Shown: positions 7,824-17,392 of the stretch, piece by piece | Position numbering within the stretch: position 1 is the first letter of the stretch | Layout of the letters: every line of letters starts with the position of its first letter | NCBI RefSeq assembly: GCF_023091245.1 | Contig: NZ_JAHWXN010000001.1 | Span: forward strand, 1,736,001 to 1,800,000 | Reading direction: 5' to 3' | DNA: 64,000 nt | From: Microbacterium croceum | Lineage (GTDB): Bacteria > Actinomycetota > Actinomycetes > Actinomycetales > Microbacteriaceae | The notes under the pieces: generated by a model | Seen by the model: the letters and a program-made list of their open reading frames with translations, nothing else | What the model was told of the DNA's origin: nothing | Database searches by the model: none | Program-made: the position numbers and the translations under genes

Positions 7824-9713
7824 TCAGGCCAGCAGCTGATGGCGGGCGAGGTCGCGGTACAGCGGCGTCGACTCCACGAGCTCCGCGTGGGTGCCCTGCC
7901 CGACCACCACGCCGTCCTGCAGCACGACGATCAGGTCGCTGTCGACGACGGTCGAGAGGCGGTGCGCGATCACCACGAGCGTGCGGTCGGTGGAGACCGC
8001 ATCGATCGCCTCGCGCATACGCTGCTCGTTCACGCCGTCGAGCGATGAGGTCGACTCGTCCAGCAGCAGGATCGGCGCGTCCGTGAGCAGCGCACGGGCG
8101 ATCGCCAGGCGCTGGCGCTCGCCGCCCGAGAGCATCACGCCGTCCTCGCCGACTGGGGCGTCGAGTCCGAGCGGGCTGCGCTCGAGCACGTCACCCAGGT
8201 TCACGGCGCGCAGCACCTGCTCGCAGGCGGCGTCGGAGGCATCGGGGGCGGCGAGGCGCAGGTTGTCGGCCAGCGTGCCGGCGAGGGTCGGCGCATCCTG
8301 CTCGACGTAGCCGAACTGGGCCCGCAGCTCCTCGCGCGAGTAGGTGCGGGAATCGTGACCGTACAGGCGGATCGAGCCGCCCGTGGGGTCGTAGAAGCGC
8401 TCCACGAGCGAGAGGATCGTGCTCTTGCCCGCCCCGCTCGGCCCGACCAGCGCCACGCGGGCGCCGCGCGGCACGGCGAACGACACTCCGCGCAGCACCT
8501 CATGCGAGGTGACGGGTGTGGCGACATCGGTCTCCGCGCGATCCAGGTGCGCGTCGGCGAGCACTTCCTGCGCCTCCTTCGCGGCCGCACGTCGGGCGAC
8601 CACGACGTTCTCCGGGTAGCGGAAGTGCACGTCGCGGAACTCGAGCGCGGGCGATTGCGGGTCCGGCTCGTCGCGGGTCACGGTCGCGGCGATCCTCTCG
8701 TCGTCCTGCGTCTCGGTGGGAAGATCCAGCACTTCTTGGATGCGGCCCAGTGCGCCGAGCGCCTGGTTCACCGAGGTGATGGCGCCGAAGGTGGAGGCCA
8801 GCGGCATCACGAGCAGGAACAGGAACATGATGAATGCGATCAGCGACGCGATCGTGATGGTGCCGGCCGCGACGCGGAAGCCGCCGACGCCCAGCACCAC
8901 CAGCAGCGAGAGCTGCAGGGCGATGCCGGCGATCGGCACGACCAGCGACGAGATCTTCGCGATGCGCACCCCGATGCCATACGCGTCGGACGCGAGCTGC
9001 GAGACCGCGACGGTCTCGCGTTCGGTCGCACCCGAGGCGCGGATCGTACGGATGGATCCGACCGCGCGCTCGACGCCCGAGGCCAGCTCGCCGACCTTCT
9101 CCTGTTGCGCGGTCGACGCCGTGCGGATGCGTCCGCTCAGCGCCACGACCACCACGACCGAGACGCCGATCACGACCACGATCAGCAGCAGCAGGATCGG
9201 GTCGATCACCAGCATCGCGATGAGCGCGCCGAGGAACAGTACGACGTTGCCCACGGCATCCGCCAGGCCCTGCGTGAGCACGGCGTACAGGAGTGTGGTG
9301 TCGGTGCCGACCCGCGAGACGAGGTCGCCGGTGCGACGGGCGTCGAACTCGGACGTGGGCAGATGCAGGATGCGGGCGATGAGCTTGCGGCGGCTGGAGT
9401 ACACCACCGCGGTGCCGGTGCGCTGCAGCAGGTAGTGCTGGAAGCCGGAGATGATCGACGATGCGATCACGAAAGCGACGAGGAGCCAGACCAGGATGCC
9501 GATGGTCTTCTCCGATTGCACGGCCTCGATGACCTGCCCGACCAGCAGCGGCTGCACGAGAGAGGTCGCCGCTCCGATGACGCTGAGCACAGCCACGACG
9601 ACGAGCGTGCGCTTGTGCTCGAAGAGGAACGGGAGGAGCTGGCGGAACGTGGCGCGCGGACCTTCGTGCTGCGCGCCGCGTCCGCGTCGGCGGGGAGTCG
9701 CCGTGCGGGACAT
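7824..9713 (-). CDS. ABC transporter, fused permease/ATPase (exporter type)
   Basis: The 629-residue half-transporter has an N-terminal membrane domain of about six helices (residues 30-310) and a C-terminal ATPase with Walker A GPSGAGKST, signature LSGGERQR, Walker B ILLLDES and the H-loop in VIAHRLST. This is the type IV (MsbA-like) exporter layout, which works as a dimer; the cargo cannot be read from sequence. I chose the ATG at 9713 because ACGAGGT lies close upstream and the frame beyond has no homology. An unusual charged insertion of about 30 residues (ARRAAAKEAQEVLADAHLDR and following) sits between the A-loop strand FRYPENV and VLRGVSF, just ahead of Walker A. It stands alone, convergent with pckG and divergent from a LysR gene. 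Confidence 0.9.
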   Translation of the reverse strand: MSRTATPRRRGRGAQHEGPRATFRQLLPFLFEHKRTLVVVAVLSVIGAATSLVQPLLVGQVIEAVQSEKTIGILVWLLVAFVIASSIISGFQHYLLQRTGTAVVYSSRRKLIARILHLPTSEFDARRTGDLVSRVGTDTTLLYAVLTQGLADAVGNVVLFLGALIAMLVIDPILLLLIVVVIGVSVVVVVALSGRIRTASTAQQEKVGELASGVERAVGSIRTIRASGATERETVAVSQLASDAYGIGVRIAKISSLVVPIAGIALQLSLLVVLGVGGFRVAAGTITIASLIAFIMFLFLLVMPLASTFGAITSVNQALGALGRIQEVLDLPTETQDDERIAATVTRDEPDPQSPALEFRDVHFRYPENVVVARRAAAKEAQEVLADAHLDRAETDVATPVTSHEVLRGVSFAVPRGARVALVGPSGAGKSTILSLVERFYDPTGGSIRLYGHDSRTYSREELRAQFGYVEQDAPTLAGTLADNLRLAAPDASDAACEQVLRAVNLGDVLERSPLGLDAPVGEDGVMLSGGERQRLAIARALLTDAPILLLDESTSSLDGVNEQRMREAIDAVSTDRTLVVIAHRLSTVVDSDLIVVLQDGVVVGQGTHAELVESTPLYRDLARHQLLA

Positions 9714-9917
9714 GGGTGACCTCGTTCTGGAAACAGGGGGTACTACGACCGTACTTCCTCTCCGCGCCCCGGTTCCCATCCGTGCGAGCTGCGGAGGGGC
9801 GGATGGCAGGTGCGCCGAGCCCGCGGATCAGGGGCCGTGGTCGATAGAATGACCGCACTGGGACACCGCGTGAACCCGCACGATCGGTGACCGGCCGCCT
9901 TCGCCGATGGAGCCTCC

Positions 9918-10880
9918 GTGGTCACGATCGACCCCCGACGTCTGCTGGTCCTGCGCGCCTTCGTGCTCTCGGATTCGGTCACCGCCACCGCTGCGGCTCT
10001 GCATCTCACCGCATCGGCCGTATCGCAGCAGCTCTCGGCTCTCGAACGCGAGGTCGGACAGGCGCTCGTGGTGCGCACCGGCCGCAAGCTCGCGCTCACC
10101 CCGGCAGGACGCATTCTGGCCGAGCACGCCGAGGAGATCAACACCCGGTTGAAGATCGCCGAGGCCGAGCTCGCCGCTCATTCGGGCGGACTGCTGGGGC
10201 AGTTGCGCATCGGCGCCTTCCCCACCGCGATCAGCTGGGTGGTGGCTCCGGCGATCGTCGAGCTGCGTCGCAACGCGCCGGGCATCGACGTGAAGGTCGT
10301 CGATGCGGAGGCGCACATGAGCCACCGCATGCTGATGCGTGGCGATATCGACGCGACCGTCAGCCTGGAGTACGAGTCCGACCCCGAACGCGATTCGCCC
10401 GACGTCGTGAAGTTCCCGCTCTACATCGAGCGGTTCAAAGCGGCCGTGCCGCACAGCCATCCGCTCGCGGGGTCAGACGGCGTGGAGCTGACCCAGCTCA
10501 TCGAGGACGGCTGGATCATGCCCTCTCCCGGTAACCCCTCACGCACCATGGTGCTCCAGGCGTGCGCCGAACTGGGGTTCCACCCGACGATCTCGCACGT
10601 GTCCGACGACTACCGTGCCGCGGTCTCGCTGGTGGCGGCCGAGGCCGGCGTGTGCCTGGTGCCGGAGTCGGCGCTGTCCGCACGGGATACGGAGTGGGTG
10701 ACGATCCTCCCGACGCGGGGGATCGCGCCGCTGCGCAAGGTCATCATGACCACGCGGCGCGACAACCAGGGCCACCCCGTCGTCCGCGCGGGCCTCGACG
10801 CGATGCGGACCGTGCTCGCCGAGCCCGACTCGGAGATCCACGGTCCGCTCGCGCGTTCCGACACGTTCAGCGTGGAGTGA
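9918..10880 (+). CDS. LysR-family transcriptional regulator
   Basis: The 320-residue protein has an N-terminal winged helix-turn-helix (LLVLRAFVLSDSVTATAAAL followed by TASAVSQQLSALE, about residues 9-45) and a periplasmic-binding-like effector domain (GQLRIGAFPTAISWVVAPAI onward). Length is normal for the family. The GTG at 9918 is the earliest start that keeps the whole HTH; GGAG precedes it. It is divergent from the ABC exporter, with a 204-bp gap, and its 3' end overlaps the convergent hydrolase gene by 14 bases. Its target is unknown; the exporter is the obvious candidate by LysR convention, but that is inference. Confidence 0.88.
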   Translation: MVTIDPRRLLVLRAFVLSDSVTATAAALHLTASAVSQQLSALEREVGQALVVRTGRKLALTPAGRILAEHAEEINTRLKIAEAELAAHSGGLLGQLRIGAFPTAISWVVAPAIVELRRNAPGIDVKVVDAEAHMSHRMLMRGDIDATVSLEYESDPERDSPDVVKFPLYIERFKAAVPHSHPLAGSDGVELTQLIEDGWIMPSPGNPSRTMVLQACAELGFHPTISHVSDDYRAAVSLVAAEAGVCLVPESALSARDTEWVTILPTRGIAPLRKVIMTTRRDNQGHPVVRAGLDAMRTVLAEPDSEIHGPLARSDTFSVE

Positions 10881-11715
10881 CGGCCCCCACCGAGGGAGCG
10901 TTCTCGCGCAGGAAGGCATCGACGTGCCGGTGGTATTCGACCGGCCGGTCTCGGCGCACGCAGTGGTGTGCGCCCTCGATCACGATGATGTCGAAGCCCG
11001 GAGCGACCGCGGTCAGGCGCTCGCGGGAGTGCTTGTCGACGATGACGTCGCCCGTGCCGGTGACCAGCAGCGCGGGCACCCCGGTCGGACCGACCGTGAT
11101 CTGTCGTGCCGTCGGGGTCCAGATGCGACGCTTCTCGTGCACCCGCTGCTCCATGTAGGCGATATCGACCGCCTTCATGGCCTCGGCGAGCGGGCGGAGC
11201 TCCTCCTCCGGCCAGTGCGGCTTCTGCGCGCGCTGCATCTCGATGAGCTCGTCGACCGAGGCGGTGTCGGCGAAGTCGAAGGGATCCTTCTCCGTCTGCT
11301 CCACGCTGAGCCAGGGGTTGGGACCCGCCTCCGGCACCCACCAGGGCGGGTCCTCCAGCACGACACCGGCGACCAGGTGCGGTGCATCCGCGGCGACGAA
11401 CGCCGCGATGCGGGCGCCCATCGAATGCCCGACGATCAACGTCCGACGGCCCGTCTCCTCGAGCAGGTCCTCCAGGATGTCGATCGCGTCCTGAACCATC
11501 ACGTCGGTCGACGGCACGCCTTCGTGCTCGGGGAGGCGTCCGGGGGAGCGGCCGTGCCCCCGCGCGTCTGGCGCGACGATGTGGAAATCGTCCCCCCAGC
11601 GACGGATCGCGTCTCCGTAGCAGGCGCCGGACTCGACGGCGCCATGCAGGATCAGCACGACGGGTGCCTCGGCGGCATCCCGCCCGAACTCTCGGACGAA
11701 CAGGTCAGTACCCAC
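10867..11715 (-). CDS. Alpha/beta hydrolase at the end of the peptide-importer operon
   Basis: The 282-residue protein has the alpha/beta-hydrolase fold: oxyanion-hole motif LHGAVESG, nucleophile elbow GHSMGA (Ser), and a C-terminal GAHHCVRRDRP supplying the catalytic His. The start is taken as GTG 11715, preceded by AGAGGA; this overlaps the end of the upstream ATPase gene by 11 bases, a sign of translational coupling. It is therefore the sixth gene of the oligopeptide ABC operon and may act on the imported compound, for example as an esterase, amidase or proline-iminopeptidase-like enzyme. No signal peptide is seen, so it is cytoplasmic. Substrate is unknown. Confidence 0.82.
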   Translation of the reverse strand: MGTDLFVREFGRDAAEAPVVLILHGAVESGACYGDAIRRWGDDFHIVAPDARGHGRSPGRLPEHEGVPSTDVMVQDAIDILEDLLEETGRRTLIVGHSMGARIAAFVAADAPHLVAGVVLEDPPWWVPEAGPNPWLSVEQTEKDPFDFADTASVDELIEMQRAQKPHWPEEELRPLAEAMKAVDIAYMEQRVHEKRRIWTPTARQITVGPTGVPALLVTGTGDVIVDKHSRERLTAVAPGFDIIVIEGAHHCVRRDRPVEYHRHVDAFLRENAPSVGAVTPR

Positions 11716-12625
11716 GTGTCCTCTTTCTGTCTCGTGCCGGGCCGGCTTCCGGCCGAACCACGGCGTCGTGGTCAATCGGTGAGTCATGGTCAAGATCGTC
11801 GCACGAGGGCGCACCTGCGCGCACGGGGACGCCATCATCAGTCGGGAGCTCAGCCTCCGGCGTCGCATCGACGAGCGACTGCGTGTACGGGTGCTGCGGG
11901 GAGCGGAAGATCTCATCCGACGGACCTGTCTCCACGATCCGCCCGCGGTTCATCACGGCGACGCGATCGCTGTAGAGGCGGATCACGGCGAGATCGTGGC
12001 TGACGTGCAGGAATGAGATGCCCTGATCGCGTTGCAGGTCGGCGAGCAGATTGAGGATCTGCGCCCGCACCGAGACATCGAGCGCCGAGGTGGGCTCGTC
12101 AGCGATGATCAGGTCGGGTCTGAGTGCCAGAGCCCGTGCGACGGCGACGCGCTGCAGCTGACCGCCGGAGGCCTCATGCGGATAGCGCTCGAGGTAGTCG
12201 GCCCCCAGCCCCACCGACGCGAGCAGGTCGATCAGCTCCGCCTTCGACGTCGTCTCGCCGTGCGCGCGGAAGACGTTCTCGAGTGTCTGCCGCACCGTCT
12301 GGCGCGGGTTCAACGACGCCAGCGGGTCCTGGAACACCATCGCGACGTTGCGCCGCAGCCCACGGAGCCCTTTCGCGCTGAGGCGTGCCACATCGTGGCC
12401 GTCGGTGACCACGGACCCCGAGGTCGGAGTGATCAGGCCGTTGGCCATCCGCGCCAGGGTCGACTTGCCCGAGCCGGACTCGCCGACCAGCCCCAGCGCT
12501 TCGCCGCGACCGACGTGCAGGGTGACATCGTCGACCGCGAGCACGGTCTTCTTGTCCCGACCGAACACACCGCCCGTGCGGTAGCGCTTGGTGACGTCGG
12601 TCATCACGAGGATCGGATCGCTCAT
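11705..12625 (-). CDS. Oligopeptide/dipeptide ABC transporter ATPase (DppF/OppF-like)
   Basis: The 306-residue ATPase carries Walker A GESGSGKST, signature ASGGQLQRVAVARAL, Walker B LIIADEPTSALD and the typical Opp tail (PQHPYTQSL). The start at 12625 overlaps the stop of the upstream ATPase in an ATGA arrangement. It pairs with that ATPase to power the two permeases encoded upstream. The C-terminal extension after the family core is short and Arg/Pro-rich and lacks the cysteines of the Opp iron-sulfur-like motif. Confidence 0.9.
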   Translation of the reverse strand: MSDPILVMTDVTKRYRTGGVFGRDKKTVLAVDDVTLHVGRGEALGLVGESGSGKSTLARMANGLITPTSGSVVTDGHDVARLSAKGLRGLRRNVAMVFQDPLASLNPRQTVRQTLENVFRAHGETTSKAELIDLLASVGLGADYLERYPHEASGGQLQRVAVARALALRPDLIIADEPTSALDVSVRAQILNLLADLQRDQGISFLHVSHDLAVIRLYSDRVAVMNRGRIVETGPSDEIFRSPQHPYTQSLVDATPEAELPTDDGVPVRAGAPSCDDLDHDSPIDHDAVVRPEAGPARDRKRTRGY

Positions 12626-13644
12626 CGCGCGGCCTCCTGCAGTTCGGGAAGGCGGTCGAGGTGGCAGGCGGCCCGGTGGATCGCTCCGCCGTCGTCCGCC
12701 CCGCGCAGGGTCGGCAGCGGGAGTTCGGTCTCGCAGCGCCCGTCGAGCTGCGCGGCGAAGGCGCAGCGCGGGGCGAAGGCGCATCCGGGGCCGGCATCCC
12801 GGAGCGAGGTGGGCACCCCGGGGATCGCGCGCAGTCGGGCCCGCTCGCCCTCTGCATCCAGTCGCGGTGTCGCGGCGCGGAGACCCGCCGTGTACGGATG
12901 GGCGGGGTGTTCGAAGATGTCGCGCAGGCTCCCGTATTCGGCCTCGCGACCGGCGTAGAGCACCAGGACGTCATCCGCCGCGCTCGCGACCACGCCGAAG
13001 TCATGACTGATCAGCAGCATCGCCATGCCGTACTCGTCCTGCAGGCTGCGCAACAGGGCCAGGATCTGCGCCTGCACGGTGACGTCGAGCGCGGTGGTCG
13101 GCTCGTCCGCGATCAACAGTGCCGGTCGGTTTACGAGCGCCATCGCGATCACGGCACGCTGACGCATGCCGCCGGAGAATTCGTGTGGGTAGCGGCGTGC
13201 GCTGTCGGCGGGGTTCGGGATGCCCACGCGATCCAGCATCTCCACGGCCCGTACGAGCGCGGCGCGCCGCGAGACCGAGGGATCGTGCAGCCGCACGGCC
13301 TGCACGATCTGCGCACCGATGCTGAGGTACGGGCTCAGCGCCGAGAGCGAGTCTTGGAAGACCATCGCGACGTCGGCGCCGCGGATGCGTCGCAGCGCCT
13401 TCTCGTCGGCGGTGAGCATCTCGCGCCCGGCGACGCGGATGCTGCCGCGGGCGCCCGCCGCTGGGGGCAGCAGGCGCATGATGGAGCGGCCGGTGATCGT
13501 CTTGCCCGAGCCGGATTCGCCCACCACGGCGAGCGTGCGGCCCTTCTCGACCGAGACAGAGACGCCGCGGACGACGTCGACGTCGGCGCCGCCCAGGGCG
13601 AAGGAGATGGAGAGGTCGTCGATCTGGAGCACGGGTTCAGGCAC
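12622..13644 (-). CDS. Oligopeptide/dipeptide ABC transporter ATPase (DppD/OppD-like)
   Basis: The 340-residue protein has Walker A GESGSGKTI, signature FSGGMRQRAVIAMAL, Walker B LLIADEPTTALD and a C-terminal oligopeptide-transporter domain (EHPAHPYTAGL, PGVPTSLRDAGPGCAFAPRC) with the cysteines typical of OppD/DppD. GTG 13644 overlaps the preceding permease gene by eight bases, and its stop overlaps the next ATPase start. It is the first of two ATPases in this importer. Confidence 0.92.
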   Translation of the reverse strand: MPEPVLQIDDLSISFALGGADVDVVRGVSVSVEKGRTLAVVGESGSGKTITGRSIMRLLPPAAGARGSIRVAGREMLTADEKALRRIRGADVAMVFQDSLSALSPYLSIGAQIVQAVRLHDPSVSRRAALVRAVEMLDRVGIPNPADSARRYPHEFSGGMRQRAVIAMALVNRPALLIADEPTTALDVTVQAQILALLRSLQDEYGMAMLLISHDFGVVASAADDVLVLYAGREAEYGSLRDIFEHPAHPYTAGLRAATPRLDAEGERARLRAIPGVPTSLRDAGPGCAFAPRCAFAAQLDGRCETELPLPTLRGADDGGAIHRAACHLDRLPELQEAAR

Positions 13645-14623
13645 GGCGGATCCTCGGGTCGAGAAGCGGCATGAGCATGTCGGCGAGGAGGTTGCCGATG
13701 ATGATGAGGAAGGCGGAGAACAGGGTGACCCCGACCACCAGGCTGAGATCCGACTCGTTCACCCCCGCGAGCAGGAGGTCGCCGAGGCCGTGCAAGCTGA
13801 ACACCTTCTCGGCGATCACCGAGCCGCCCAGCAGCGCGGCGACGTCGAGGGCGAACATCGCCACGATCGGGATCATCACGCCGCGGACGGCGTGCGCGTT
13901 CACACGGCGGGGCGATGCGCCCCGCGCGGTCATCGCGACCAGGTGGTCGGAGGACAGCTCGCCGAGCAGCTGGGTGCGCGTCACCCTGATGTAGCCGGCC
14001 GCCAGGATGATCGACAGCACCATCCACGGGCCGATCAGATGCCAGGCCCACTCCCACGGCGACTCCGAGATCGGGACGAACCCTGAGTAGGGGAGCGCGT
14101 TCAGCATGAACCCGAACACCTGCACCACCAGCAGGCCCACGAGGAACGTCGGCACGGCGAGGCCGAACATCGCGAAGCCGGCGGAGAACCTGTCGATGAG
14201 GCCGCCCTTGCGGATGGCGGATGCCGCGCCGAGGCCGACGCCGACGAGGAGGCAGAGCACCGCGGCGCCGAACGTCAGCGACAGCGTCACGGGAAGGCGC
14301 TCGACGATGAGCGTCGTCACGTCGCTCTGGTTGGGGAACGAGTACCCGAAGCAGGGGGCGGCGCAGTGCACCTGCTGCGAACCGGAGCCGTAGGTGCGGC
14401 CGACGAACAGCCCCTTCACGAACTCGACGTACTGCCAGAGCACGCCCTTGTCGGTCTGCATGTAGGCGCTGACCTTGGCGAGGGTGTCGGCGGGGCAGGG
14501 CTTGCCGCACATGGCGCGAGCGGGGTCGCGCGATGCGCCGAAGAAGAGGGCGATCGTCACGAAGGCGATCGCGAGGAGCATGAACACCGCGGTGAACAGG
14601 CGGCGGGAGATGTAGCCGATCAT
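13637..14623 (-). CDS. ABC transporter permease (DppB/OppB-like)
   Basis: The 328-residue membrane protein has an N-terminal helix (MIGYISRRLFTAVFMLLAIAF, first 20 residues), a large extracytoplasmic loop (about residues 30-100) and five more helices. The EAA-type loop reads ARGASPRRVNAHAVRG. The extracytoplasmic loop contains several cysteines (MCGKPC, CAAPCFGY), common in actinobacterial DppB proteins. Its start overlaps the end of the neighbouring permease gene in an ATGA junction, so the two are translated together and form the membrane heterodimer. Confidence 0.9.
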   Translation of the reverse strand: MIGYISRRLFTAVFMLLAIAFVTIALFFGASRDPARAMCGKPCPADTLAKVSAYMQTDKGVLWQYVEFVKGLFVGRTYGSGSQQVHCAAPCFGYSFPNQSDVTTLIVERLPVTLSLTFGAAVLCLLVGVGLGAASAIRKGGLIDRFSAGFAMFGLAVPTFLVGLLVVQVFGFMLNALPYSGFVPISESPWEWAWHLIGPWMVLSIILAAGYIRVTRTQLLGELSSDHLVAMTARGASPRRVNAHAVRGVMIPIVAMFALDVAALLGGSVIAEKVFSLHGLGDLLLAGVNESDLSLVVGVTLFSAFLIIIGNLLADMLMPLLDPRIRRA

Positions 14624-15558
14624 GATGCGTCCTCCGTGCGCACATCGAGGACGTCGCGGAGCGCGTCTCCGGCGAGAGTGGCCCCGAATACGATGCAGAA
14701 CACCACAGCGCCGGGGAAGACCATGTACCAGACGTCGGCGCCGCTGTAGATCCAGGGGAGGGAGTCGGACAGCAGCTTGCCGAGGTCGGGGACGTCGCCG
14801 CGCAGGCCGACGCCGAGGAAGGAGAGACCGGCGACCATGCTGACGTTCGCCGGGAGGGACATCGCGAACAGCACGACGACGAGTCCGAGGAGGTGGGGGA
14901 GCATCTCCCGGCGGATGATCTGCCAGGGCGGCGCACCGGTGGAGCGTGCGGCCTCGACGAACGCGCGGGCGTTCACGGCTCCGGCCTGGGCCCCGATGAT
15001 CCGGGCCGGCACCGTCCAGCCGAAGAACGCGAGCACGAACACGAGCACCAGCTCCCGGGGGAACTCCGGGGGGACGATCACCATCACGGCGATCACGAAC
15101 ATCAGCCCGGGGAAGCCGAACATGAAGTCGATCACCCGTCCGGCGACCGCGTTGAGCCAGCCGCCGAAGTAGCCCATCGCGGTGCCGAGTGCGGCCGCGA
15201 AGACGATCGAGATGATGCTGGCCGCGAAGGCGATGAACAGCGAGGAGCGGATGCCGTAGACGATCTGCGCGAACAGGTCGATGCCGGTCACCGGGGCGAC
15301 GCCGAGCCAGTGCTCGGCGCTTATGCCGCCGAGGGGGCCGAGCGGCCGACCGCCGTTCGGGTCGAGCAGCTCGGTGTGGAAGGAATACGGATCTTGCCCC
15401 TCGAGGGCGACCAGAGCGGGGGCGAACAGGCCGGCCAGGAGCGGGATCGCGAGCATCACCAGACCGATGACGGCCGAGCGCCTGCGGGTGAAGCGGCGGA
15501 GGACCGACGGGCGTCGGCCCTCCGCGCGCGTCTTCTCAATGGTCGACACAGGACTCAC
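14620..15558 (-). CDS. ABC transporter permease (DppC/OppC-like)
   Basis: The 312-residue permease has the N-terminal cytoplasmic segment and first helix typical of DppC (RRSAVIGLVMLAIPLLAG), then a five-helix core with the EAA loop VEAARSTGAPPWQIIRREMLP. GTG 15558 overlaps the stop of the binding-protein gene in a GTGA junction. It partners the DppB-like permease downstream. Confidence 0.9.
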   Translation of the reverse strand: MSPVSTIEKTRAEGRRPSVLRRFTRRRSAVIGLVMLAIPLLAGLFAPALVALEGQDPYSFHTELLDPNGGRPLGPLGGISAEHWLGVAPVTGIDLFAQIVYGIRSSLFIAFAASIISIVFAAALGTAMGYFGGWLNAVAGRVIDFMFGFPGLMFVIAVMVIVPPEFPRELVLVFVLAFFGWTVPARIIGAQAGAVNARAFVEAARSTGAPPWQIIRREMLPHLLGLVVVLFAMSLPANVSMVAGLSFLGVGLRGDVPDLGKLLSDSLPWIYSGADVWYMVFPGAVVFCIVFGATLAGDALRDVLDVRTEDAS

Positions 15559-17258
15559 TCATCGATGCCGACGACCAGCTCGTTCGCGAACGGCGGGTAG
15601 GCGGGGATGAAGTAGTTCACGATATTCGATCCGGCGAGAGCCTGAGTGCGCTGCACCAAGATCGGGACGATCGGAGCATCCTCCATGATCTGCTTGTCGA
15701 TCGCAGCCCACATCTCGCCAGCCTTGTCGAGGTCGGGCTCGGAGATGGCGGCGTCGATCGCCGCGTCGACCTCGGGGTTCGAGTAGTTCGAGGCGTTGCC
15801 GCCGCCGTTGCCGATCTCGCTGGATGCGAACAGCGGCTGGATCGTGCTCATGCCGCTGGGGAAGTCCGCGCCCCACCCGCTCGTGGTGAGGTCGTAGCCG
15901 TCGCCGCCGGACGAGATCAGCTCGTACCAGGTGTCGGAGTCGAGACCGTTGAGCTCGACGGTGATGCCGGCCTTGGCGAGCGAGTTCTTGATGCTCAGCG
16001 CCTCCTTCTCCTCGATCGCACTGGCATCGGCCGGGTAGGTCAGGCTCAGCGTGAGGTCCGTGACCCCGGCTTCGGCGAGGAGCTTCTTGGCCGTGTCGAC
16101 GTCGCCCTTGTCGCCGCCGTCGTAGAGGTTGAACTCCTGGTACCCGGGCATGCCGGGCGTCATGATCGTGGAGCTGATCTCGCCGCCGAACTTCGGGCCG
16201 CCGTAGACGCTCTGCAACTCCGACTTGTTGAGGGCGAAGTTGAGGGCCTGTCGAACGCGCACATCCGCGAGCTCAGGGCTCCTCATGTTCAGCGCGATGT
16301 AGCGGAAATACCCGGAGGGACCGTTGGCGAGGCGGTCGGAGATCGATGTGTCCGACTCGATGCGCTGGAACTGCGACGGCGAGATGAGCGCATTGCTGAT
16401 CGCGTCCTTGTCATCGCCCTTATCGTCGATCAGGCGCTGCACGATCGTGTCGTTGTTCAGGCCCATGTCGACGACGATCTTGTCGGGGCCGGCGAGGCGT
16501 ACGTCGTCGGTCTTCTGGTCCCAGTGCGGGTTGCGTTCCAGCACGGCCTGCGAGCCCTTGGTGTACTTAGTGATCATGTACGGACCGCTCGCGACCGGGT
16601 GCTCGCCGTAGGTCTCCGGCTCCGTGTCGGCCGCCGCGGGCACGGGAGCGAACGCGGGCATGCTGACGATCCAGGGCCAGTTGCCGAACGGACGGTTGAG
16701 GTGGAAGACGATGGTGTGGTCGTCGACCACTTCGATCGAGTCCAGCTCCTCGCCGTCGTAGGGGCCTTCGTAGTCCTCCGCGCCGATGAGCAGGGTCTTG
16801 TGGTACCCCAGGCCGCCCTGGAACATCGGGGCGAACGAGCGCTCGACGCCGTACTTGACGTCCTCCGCCGTGATCGGGGTGCCGTCGGAGAATAGCAGGT
16901 CGTCCTTCAGGGTGAAGGTCCAGGTCTGTCCGCCGTCGTCCGTGGTGCCGGTGTCGGTGGCGAGGTCGGGGGTGAGGATCGTCTCCTTGTCGGGGAATGT
17001 CTGCCACGAAGTCAGCCCCCGGTGCACCCAGCGCAGTCGGCTCGTGGGGACCATCTGCGCGTTCGCGGTCTCCCACGACTCGTTCGCGCGGCGGGAGAGG
17101 TAGTGCAGCGTGCCACCGGTGGGGACGGACTCCATCGCCGTCGCCGTACCTTCGGACGTGGATTCCGTGGGGCCGGCGTTCGCGTTGCAACCGGACACCA
17201 CGAGGGCGATGACGAGAGCGAGCCCTCCGAACAACACTTTCCGTGATCGATTCACCAT
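15555..17258 (-). CDS. Oligopeptide-type ABC transporter substrate-binding lipoprotein (SBP family 5)
   Basis: The 567-residue protein starts with a lipoprotein signal (MVNRSRKVLFGGLALVIAL, lipobox VVSGC with the acylated Cys at residue 24). It continues as a family-5 binding protein: LKDDLLFSDGTPITAEDVKYG is the SBP_bac_5 signature, and VRQALNFALNK is a second conserved block. It is the first gene of the importer operon (binding protein, two permeases, two ATPases, hydrolase). The 239-bp upstream gap contains an AT-rich palindrome. Ligand could be a peptide or another solute handled by this family. Confidence 0.92.
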   Translation of the reverse strand: MVNRSRKVLFGGLALVIALVVSGCNANAGPTESTSEGTATAMESVPTGGTLHYLSRRANESWETANAQMVPTSRLRWVHRGLTSWQTFPDKETILTPDLATDTGTTDDGGQTWTFTLKDDLLFSDGTPITAEDVKYGVERSFAPMFQGGLGYHKTLLIGAEDYEGPYDGEELDSIEVVDDHTIVFHLNRPFGNWPWIVSMPAFAPVPAAADTEPETYGEHPVASGPYMITKYTKGSQAVLERNPHWDQKTDDVRLAGPDKIVVDMGLNNDTIVQRLIDDKGDDKDAISNALISPSQFQRIESDTSISDRLANGPSGYFRYIALNMRSPELADVRVRQALNFALNKSELQSVYGGPKFGGEISSTIMTPGMPGYQEFNLYDGGDKGDVDTAKKLLAEAGVTDLTLSLTYPADASAIEEKEALSIKNSLAKAGITVELNGLDSDTWYELISSGGDGYDLTTSGWGADFPSGMSTIQPLFASSEIGNGGGNASNYSNPEVDAAIDAAISEPDLDKAGEMWAAIDKQIMEDAPIVPILVQRTQALAGSNIVNYFIPAYPPFANELVVGIDE

Positions 17259-17377
17259 TGATCGCGCTTCCTGTGAGGCGTGTCCCCCATCGGGTCGGGG
17301 GCGAGAGTGGTCTCTCAGGAATGCAGTCTGTCGGCGCGGCTGCGACGGCGTCCATCGAGCAGTTCTGCACGGGAAGT

Positions 17378-17392
17378 TTAAGAAGAACTTAA
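17378..17392. promoter_or_regulatory. AT-rich palindrome upstream of the peptide-importer operon
   Basis: TTAAG-AAGAA-CTTAA is an inverted repeat with 5-bp arms in a stretch of unusually low GC, 120 bases upstream of the binding-protein start. It is a plausible regulator or promoter site; no protein is assigned. Confidence 0.35.
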
